From Cryptomeria japonica (lineage: Eukaryota > Streptophyta > Pinopsida > Cupressales > Cupressaceae): a DNA stretch of 64,000 bases. Shown here piece by piece: positions 58,420 to 64,000 of this stretch. The stretch covers positions 568,497,152 to 568,561,151 of the forward strand of contig NC_081410.1 in assembly GCF_030272615.1 (NCBI RefSeq), written 5' to 3'. Position 1 is the first letter of the stretch. Each line of letters begins with the position of its first letter. The translations under genes and the position numbers were made by a program. The notes under the pieces are model-generated. The model saw nothing but the letters and a program-made list of their open reading frames with translations. It was not told where the DNA came from and made no database searches.

Positions 58420-58500
58420 CTCGTCCAGTGGCTCGTCATCGATCACGGCCTGACGTAGGATCTTGATCCTCGTGGGACGCTCCGGTCATTGTGAAGGCAT

Positions 58501-58842
58501 GATGATGGCTATGTGGGCTCCGCTGCACTGAATAGTATTCTGAAATCAACAAAGTGACGAATGCAAGTGTCACTTTCAAGGTATATACTTTCATTTTGTT
58601 ATCTCTACTTTTGAAACCCTAATTTTTCTCTATCATTCATTTTATCATAACTTGGGTTTGGGAGATGCGATTTTCAAACCGTTTGTTGCATTGGAATCGT
58701 ATTTTCCTTCTCCTACTCTCGGGATGTTCCAAAAAGTGCTCTGATGAAGCCTATTTAGTGAACACCCCTCATCAATACTATCTTACACAATTTGTCGCAA
58801 GTAAACATGCTACCCTGTTTCATCTCCCTAATAAGCAAGTCG
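58501..58842 (-). promoter_or_regulatory. A: region upstream of PMD gene
   Basis: No coding region. It should contain the promoter of the minus-strand PMD gene. On the minus strand no clean TATA box is visible; ATAAAATGAATGATAG-like A/T sequence lies near 58635-58650. Confidence 0.4.
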
Positions 58843-58857
58843 AAACAGGGGGGGGCA
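58843..58857 (+). promoter_or_regulatory. A polypurine tract
   Basis: AAACAGGGGGGGGCA directly before the right LTR. Confidence 0.85.
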
Positions 58858-60742
58858 TATAGCTACTCACAGATTTCATCACTTTCCCTAGTAAGCATTA
58901 GGTGATTTTGTGATCTAACGTGTGTTTTGTAGGGTGCGGTTCCTAACTGTGTACTGCAGATACCGCTGGGGGCTTCGTCCGACAACTTATGGATATATCC
59001 TTTTTCAAATAATGTTTACTTTTCTGTACTTTAGCTTGCATATGCACGTAGTACTCATATGACCGCTAAAGTGGGGGCTAAATGTAGCATCGTAAATTGT
59101 ACGCACTTGCTAGGGTGGTACAATTTCACACCTAGTTTAGCACCCGCCTTAGTGCATTTTACATTATGCATTGCATTTCTCCTTAAGCACTTAATTAATC
59201 AAATTAATTAGGTCTAAGGTCCTATTTCATCATTCTCTACATCATGAAGTTGGGCCCTTTCACTAAAGCGCGCCCTTCGCATTTTATTCCTCCAATACAT
59301 CACTCAATCAAGAACCCTAATTAAGTCCTATTTCAAACTTGGGGGCTTGGTTTCGGGGTCAAAACATCTCGAAAACACCTATAACTTCGGATTTCTCTCT
59401 AAAATCATCATATCCGACGGCCCTGAAAATTTGGTGAAAAGTTGTCGGGACCGTGGCGCTCGGAGTGCACATGGTCCCGAACATTTTTCCCGAAATTTTG
59501 GGAGCACGATCCAATCATAAAATAAAGCTTAACCCCAAGAAATTGGCGGGATATTCAATCTCTAGGTCGGCCAAAATACGAATTTATGATCTAGGGTTTC
59601 CTACATAAGAGCTCTCTTTCTTCATTTGAAGGGATCCAATTTTTGTTTTCAGGAACCTCATATGCAGTGAAAGAGTAGATCTTTGAAGACTTCAACAACA
59701 TTCAACATCCTTCTATCAAGCATCTATCAAATTCATTCATCCACTTAGGGCTTGGAAGACATTGAAGAACAATAGGAGATTACCGACTGAAGATTGGCTT
59801 GTACTCCTCCCTTGAGGGTTGGGTATGATTTCATGTTGTTTTCATGTCTTTACATAAGCTTCAATACATCATTTATTCATGCTTTAGATCACATTGCATC
59901 TTGATTTATAACATTTACATTATCATTTACAAGCAATTAGGGTTTACTTTCTAGGTTGCTCTAGTTTGCTTTCTTGCATTTTAGGACCTTGCACACACAC
60001 TAGGTCTGCACACACAATACATTTTACAAAACAACTTGGCTATTCGTGGAGATGGAAATCACCGAAGCGGGGGTTTGACTAAGGCAAAACCCTATATAGC
60101 CACCCATACACCCTTTTTCAGATATCATTGCAGGTTTCGGGATTTGGACGACGCTGCGAGATACAGATCCGGAGAGAGAAGGTCGAGACAGCACTCTGTG
60201 TCAAGTTGCAGAGAAGAAGACTAGGACAGGGGCGCTGGGCGCCCTGGTCCTACCAGGACAGGGGCACTGGGTGCCCTGGTCCCTGGGACAGAGGCGCTGG
60301 GCGCCCTGGTCCTCTGGACAAACAGCTTTCAGACAGCTTCCCGACAGTGTTTCAGAGTGCAGAACAGCGGTTTCCGGTGCAGTTTTCAGGACAGTGGCGC
60401 CCGCGCTCCCGTCCTAAACATTTTCAGTCCAATTTTGACTCTGGGTACACATCTGCATTCTTATTTCATCCTTGTATTTACAGCTATTCATTGTTTAATC
60501 TCAATTCTGCAATCTTGTTATTAGTTCATACTTGCATTTTGGTATTAGGGTCTGAACTTGTATCATTTTAGCTTTCAATTTCAACAAGGGAATAGAAATC
60601 CTAATAGATATCCCGTGGCTCTCTCTTTCACCAAAAAAAGTAGCCAATTGTGCGATATCTCTAGGCTCTTTCGTATTCCGTAATGTGTGTCAAAAGGTAG
60701 GATTAGGGCATGTTAACCTAGTCTCACTTTTTCCCCTGCACA
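58858..60742 (+). repeat. A 3' LTR
   Basis: It starts TATAGCTACTC (TGTAGCTACTC in the left LTR) and ends CCCCTGCACA. It has one more GGCGCTGGGCGCCCTGGTCC-type unit than the left LTR (60230-60315). TATA box at 60093-60099. Confidence 0.96.
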
Positions 60743-60747
60743 TAAGC
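60743..60747. other. Target duplication of element A, right copy (TAAGC)
   Basis: Matches 47691-47695. Confidence 0.93.
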
Positions 60748-61511
60748 ATACGCCAATACAACTGGTAAAGTACAAGGAAACAAGATTGGAAGACTTTTAC
60801 CACATCAAGGAGGCAAGATGCGCCAAAGCCCCAGTGGAATCAAGATATTACAACTTTGATTGACAAAGTAAAAGAGAAGATCGAGAAGGGGAGAACCATG
60901 ACTACAAGTAGCAAATTTCCCTTCACTATGAGTCATGAAAGCAAGGATACCAAATATTACAAAGGAAAACAAAGTTCACTAAGTAATTTTGAGTATCAAG
61001 AAAGAACACATGAGCGGAGTGTATGTCCCCACGTTAAAGTGATCGTATGCACCTTATCGAGAGCAAGTGATTTAAGGTAGGATACACCCAAGAGGGAGAG
61101 AAGGAGGGAGCACATTATTGCAAGGATTTAGCCCCCAATTGAGGAATAAACCCAAAGATAATGAACACAAAACACAAGGTAGTGTCACTTTCCTTGGGGT
61201 TAGTATGTTGTATGATAACTCATGTATATCATGTATGTATATGTGCATAATAATCATCATTCCCCAAAGAAGGACACTACCTTAGAAGAAAGGGAGGAGA
61301 GGATGTCTTTTGAGTCAACATGAAAGAGACCAAGAAAAGATCTAAATGCTTTGCATTGTCCCCAAGTAGACATTAATGGAACAATAGAAGAACAAAGATA
61401 TACATATAAGAATGGTCACAAAAGAGAAAGAAAGGATAGAGAGAAAGATCTGTAGTGCTAATATTGCTAATCTAGCATGACATCTGCCTCCTGATCTTTC
61501 TGATCACTATT
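60748..61511 (-). mobile_element. E internal sequence, noncoding
   Basis: No domain in any frame. It contains a GGGAGAGAAGGAGGG purine tract (61091-61110) and A/G-rich sequence (61270-61460). By position it lies between the protease remains and the 3' LTR of E, where RT to integrase would be expected; none is present. Confidence 0.5.
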
Positions 61512-63150
61512 TCAGGATGGTGAGCAACATGCCAGAGGAGTGACGTAGAGCACATCAGATGGAGCCATCACAAGATCCAAACAAGGACTATGCTCATGTT
61601 GTAAGTCACTTTGTTTGATTCTAGGAGCTAGGATTAGGGTTTGTAAAAATTCAGTTGATAAATGTGTGTCCACATCAACATACTCATACTCACCATCAGA
61701 AGCATTAGGATTTGTATTACCATTATGAATAAAATTTTCATCCATTTCATCATTAAATTTTAGAGAAAGAGGAGCAAGAACATGAATAGGAGTAAAACCA
61801 TCACATGTTTTGTGCAACTTATGATTTGGAGATATAGGTTGAACATCTTGCTTAGGAGAAAAGGGAATCATGTCAACTATCATAGTCTGAGGAGATTGAG
61901 TATTTTGATGGATAGCTTCATGAGCTCGAACATGGCATCTTTGTCAGCGTTCTCTCGCACAACAATTCCATCAAGTTTTAGTGGAAGGTTGAGAAGGAGG
62001 AGGAACACTTGAAAAAGTAAGAATGTTTCTCTCCTTGATAGTGGAAGGTTTAGGTTGAGGTCTTTTTGGTTGAACAATAGAAGAAGTGGTCCTCTTCTCC
62101 TGATAAGAGGAAGGAGGTGGAATTGAGCCATAGAAAGGAGGAATACTAGGTGTAGGAAGGAGACTAGGTCCATCATGAGGAGGAGGTATAGGTCTAATCT
62201 TAGGAACAATAATGTTCTCCTTAAGAGAAGATAAAGTCACTTCCATAGGAATAGGTGGACGATCTTCCTTAGGAGGAAGATTAGTTCTATCCGTGAGGGG
62301 AGGAAAATCATTTGGAAGAATAATAGGAATGTCAAGTGTTTGAGATTGAGGTTGACTTAAGGATAAGATCATATCGTTCTTCCATTTTTTATAAGATTGA
62401 AAAAGAGCATCGCTCCTTGTTGGAAGAGATTGAAATTGTTTAGGCCAAAAGAGATCAATAGGAACACTAGGGATTCTTTCAGATGGATTGGAGAAGCAAT
62501 AGCCTTCATGGAAATTAGCCAAGGATAGCCCAAATTCACACAGAATTGCTTAGAAGAAGGTATGATAACAAAGTCAACATCCATGGATTTAGTATGAACT
62601 TCAACAGGAAGATTGATAGAGCCAACGGTAGGACAAGAGAAGCCATCAAATAACTTCACAATCACATTAGAAGCATCGTATATTGGTTTATGCAATCGTA
62701 AAGTGAAAAGATACTCTTTAGTTATGACATTAAATATGCAAGAGGGATCAATCAGGGCACCACGACAAGGGATATCCTTAACCTTTGCAACTATATATAA
62801 AGGGCCATCGGGTACTCTAACGGTCTTGCTAGGGTCAAATGTAATACAAGGATTCTTAGGCGTATCTTGTGTTTCTACCATATTAACCAAGTTTGGAGCC
62901 ATAAAGGTGAATTCTTCAGAAGAGAAAGAATTAGGCACAATCTCAATAATGTTAGAGGTATGAGATGGCAAGGGATCAGTGAAAATCTTAAGATTTTGAT
63001 TAGGAGGAGCTACTGATTTATTCCCTTTATCATTCACACTTGCCATATATAAGGTATTATTATCAATCAAGTCTTGAATATTATTCTTCAATGCAAAATA
63101 TTTCTCAGTACCATGACCAGGTTAATGATGAAATTGACAAAAGGAATTGG
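61512..63150 (-). pseudogene. E zinc-motif, protease and proline-rich linker remains
   Basis: Minus strand, left to right in protein: a degenerate CQFHH.PGHGTEKYFALKNN (about 63140-63080) like the CEFHQGKGHKTSNC of B; IQDLIDNNTLYMASVND; then a retropepsin-like stretch with VKDIPCRGALIDPSCIFNV, YDASNVIVKLFDGFSCP and VNLGYPWLISMKA. The active site reads DPS, not D-T/S/N-G, so it is inactive. After a frameshift near 62510 comes a Pro-rich linker (PPPHDGPSLLPTPSIPP) and a segment rich in Asp and Pro down to 61512. No RT follows. Confidence 0.75.
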
Positions 63151-64000
63151 GTAAGTGCACAAAGATGGTGGTCAAAAAGGGGGGTATAAGTGGACACTTT
63201 TTTTTTTTTTTGAAATAAGGTGAACTTGAACTTGGAGGCAAAATTTGAAAGTCATCCAATCAAGATATGAAGATAATCAAAGAACAAATATTGTAGTACT
63301 TTGAATCTAGTTTCCAAACTACTAAGATTTTTCAAAATTGGATAAGATTAAGGGGGTCAAATCCTTCACGCATGAAAAACTGACCTTGATTTTTTCTGAG
63401 AAACATAACATAGTGTCTGACGTGCACATCAAAAAAATCATAGTTAGATTTAGTATTTTGACAAATCCTTTGGCAGAAAGATAGTTAAGAGTGAGAACTA
63501 GAAGATGTGTATTTTTTTGTTGTGTATTTTTTTTTTTTATGATTTTTCCAATCAAGCACATCCTGAAAAATTAGGTACCTGTTCGTGCGCGAAGCATAAG
63601 TTGCAATAAACAAATCGAAAATACATGTTTTTTTTAAATTGTAAATAATCAAGTGCACTACAATAATATATAAAGTTTTTTAAATTTGGATAAGTATACC
63701 AAAATTTATTCAAAAACTAGTGCACCTATGTCTGTGAAAACTATGGAGACACTGGTAAAACAAATTCAATAATAATATGTTATTGTTGTTCAAATTGAAA
63801 AAAAAGTTATATGGTTAGAAAGCTCAGAAGATGGGTGAAAATATGGTGGCAATTTTAGAAATAACCACTTGATGAAGTGTAAACCTGATGATGACAAAGT
63901 CGATAAAATAAAACACGTCAAAAATGAGAGAAATGGAGGGAAATCAAACTTCCAAACCGTAGCTTTGTCATCCAGGCCTATTTCCAAGCCTAAATAGTCA
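63151..64000. other. Unassigned A/T-rich sequence
   Basis: No domain, LTR or tandem repeat recognised. A GGGGGGTATAAG phrase at about 63179-63190 is followed by a run of 14 T at 63198-63211; a second T run is at 63526-63538. The gag of E should lie here but is not visible, so another insertion or a deletion near 63150-63200 is likely. Confidence 0.4.

Larger units (their letters stand above)
55889..58500 (-). pseudogene. A: antisense PMD gene with two introns
   Basis: Exon 1 58500-58420 (27 codons, one TGA), donor GAG|GTGAGT; exon 2 58067-56411; intron 56410-56332; exon 3 56331-55889. Exon 2 starts GLPYMREHTAGHILRSLRD and has the PMD core WDPDTCTFHLPVGE, LTVTLEDVYRILRLP, then MERHRRVYAWGRSML, LLQVWILEHF and WRPYLRMHRWDGME. 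A strongly acidic tract of about 50 Asp/Glu-rich residues follows (56650-56800). Exon 3 carries a coiled coil with two copies of a 15-residue unit (RERERILSEDLQQAR). Intron phases match (0, then 1). There are about five in-frame stops (for example near 58016, 57585, 56874, 56078, 55997). The role is unknown; the domain is known from plant transposons and host silencing-related proteins. Confidence 0.88.
47696..60742 (+). mobile_element. Element A: Ty3/gypsy Tat-like element without capsid region, 13.0 kb
   Basis: LTRs 47696-49548 and 58858-60742 are nearly identical apart from a roughly 31-base expansion in the right one. It has a 5-base target duplication, a primer-site candidate at 49549-49571, and a polypurine tract at 58843-58857. 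Pol is on the plus strand (49713-55292), and a spliced-type PMD gene lies on the minus strand (58500-55889). The pol frame has only three stops, making it, with B, the youngest element here. Confidence 0.96.

Overview
This is repeat-rich nuclear DNA from a land plant with a large genome. I see no host gene, no tRNA and no rRNA. Nearly every base belongs to LTR retrotransposons nested in one another. Gymnosperm is my best guess, because of the Ty3/gypsy Tat-like elements with very long LTRs and the deep nesting, but nothing in the window proves it.

I name the elements A to E, plus older relatives A' and B'. Layout, left to right: the end of an A-type LTR (A', 1-1085) abuts a truncated LTR of a minus-strand gypsy element B' (1086-1602). 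B' runs through the window in pieces (1603-1707, 26565-28466, 46487 to about 46580). A minus-strand Ty1/copia element C (1708-26564) sits in B'. A minus-strand gypsy element B (3256-20473) sits inside the left LTR of C, with target duplication TCATC; the uninterrupted right LTR of C shows the empty site. A plus-strand gypsy element D (28467-46486, duplication GTGAT) sits in a gene of B'. Next comes what looks like the minus-strand LTR of an element E (about 46581-47663). Plus-strand gypsy element A (47696-60742, duplication TAAGC) is inserted next to that LTR, and gag/protease remains of E follow to about 63150. The last 850 bases are unassigned.

B, D and A carry Tat-type pol (protease, reverse transcriptase, RNase H, an added archaeal-type RNase H, integrase). 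C carries a complete copia gag-pol in one frame. All are broken by stops that look like C-to-T decay, plus a few frameshifts. In A, B and B' a separate gene for a plant mobile domain (PMD) protein lies between integrase and the 3' LTR on the strand opposite to pol. It has a tiny first exon, a phase-0 intron filled with an element-specific repeat array, and a large second exon; in A there is also a 79-base intron with a TACTAAC branch site. D has 5.9-kb LTRs. Their U3 part encodes a large unrecognised protein downstream of an array of palindromes that share a TTTAAA core but have different, self-complementary arms.

The most notable signals are the antisense intron-bearing PMD genes, the palindrome and repeat arrays each element carries, the protein gene inside the D LTR, a lysine at the integrase catalytic glutamate position in all four integrases, the position of the second RNase H in D, and the lack of a capsid region in A.
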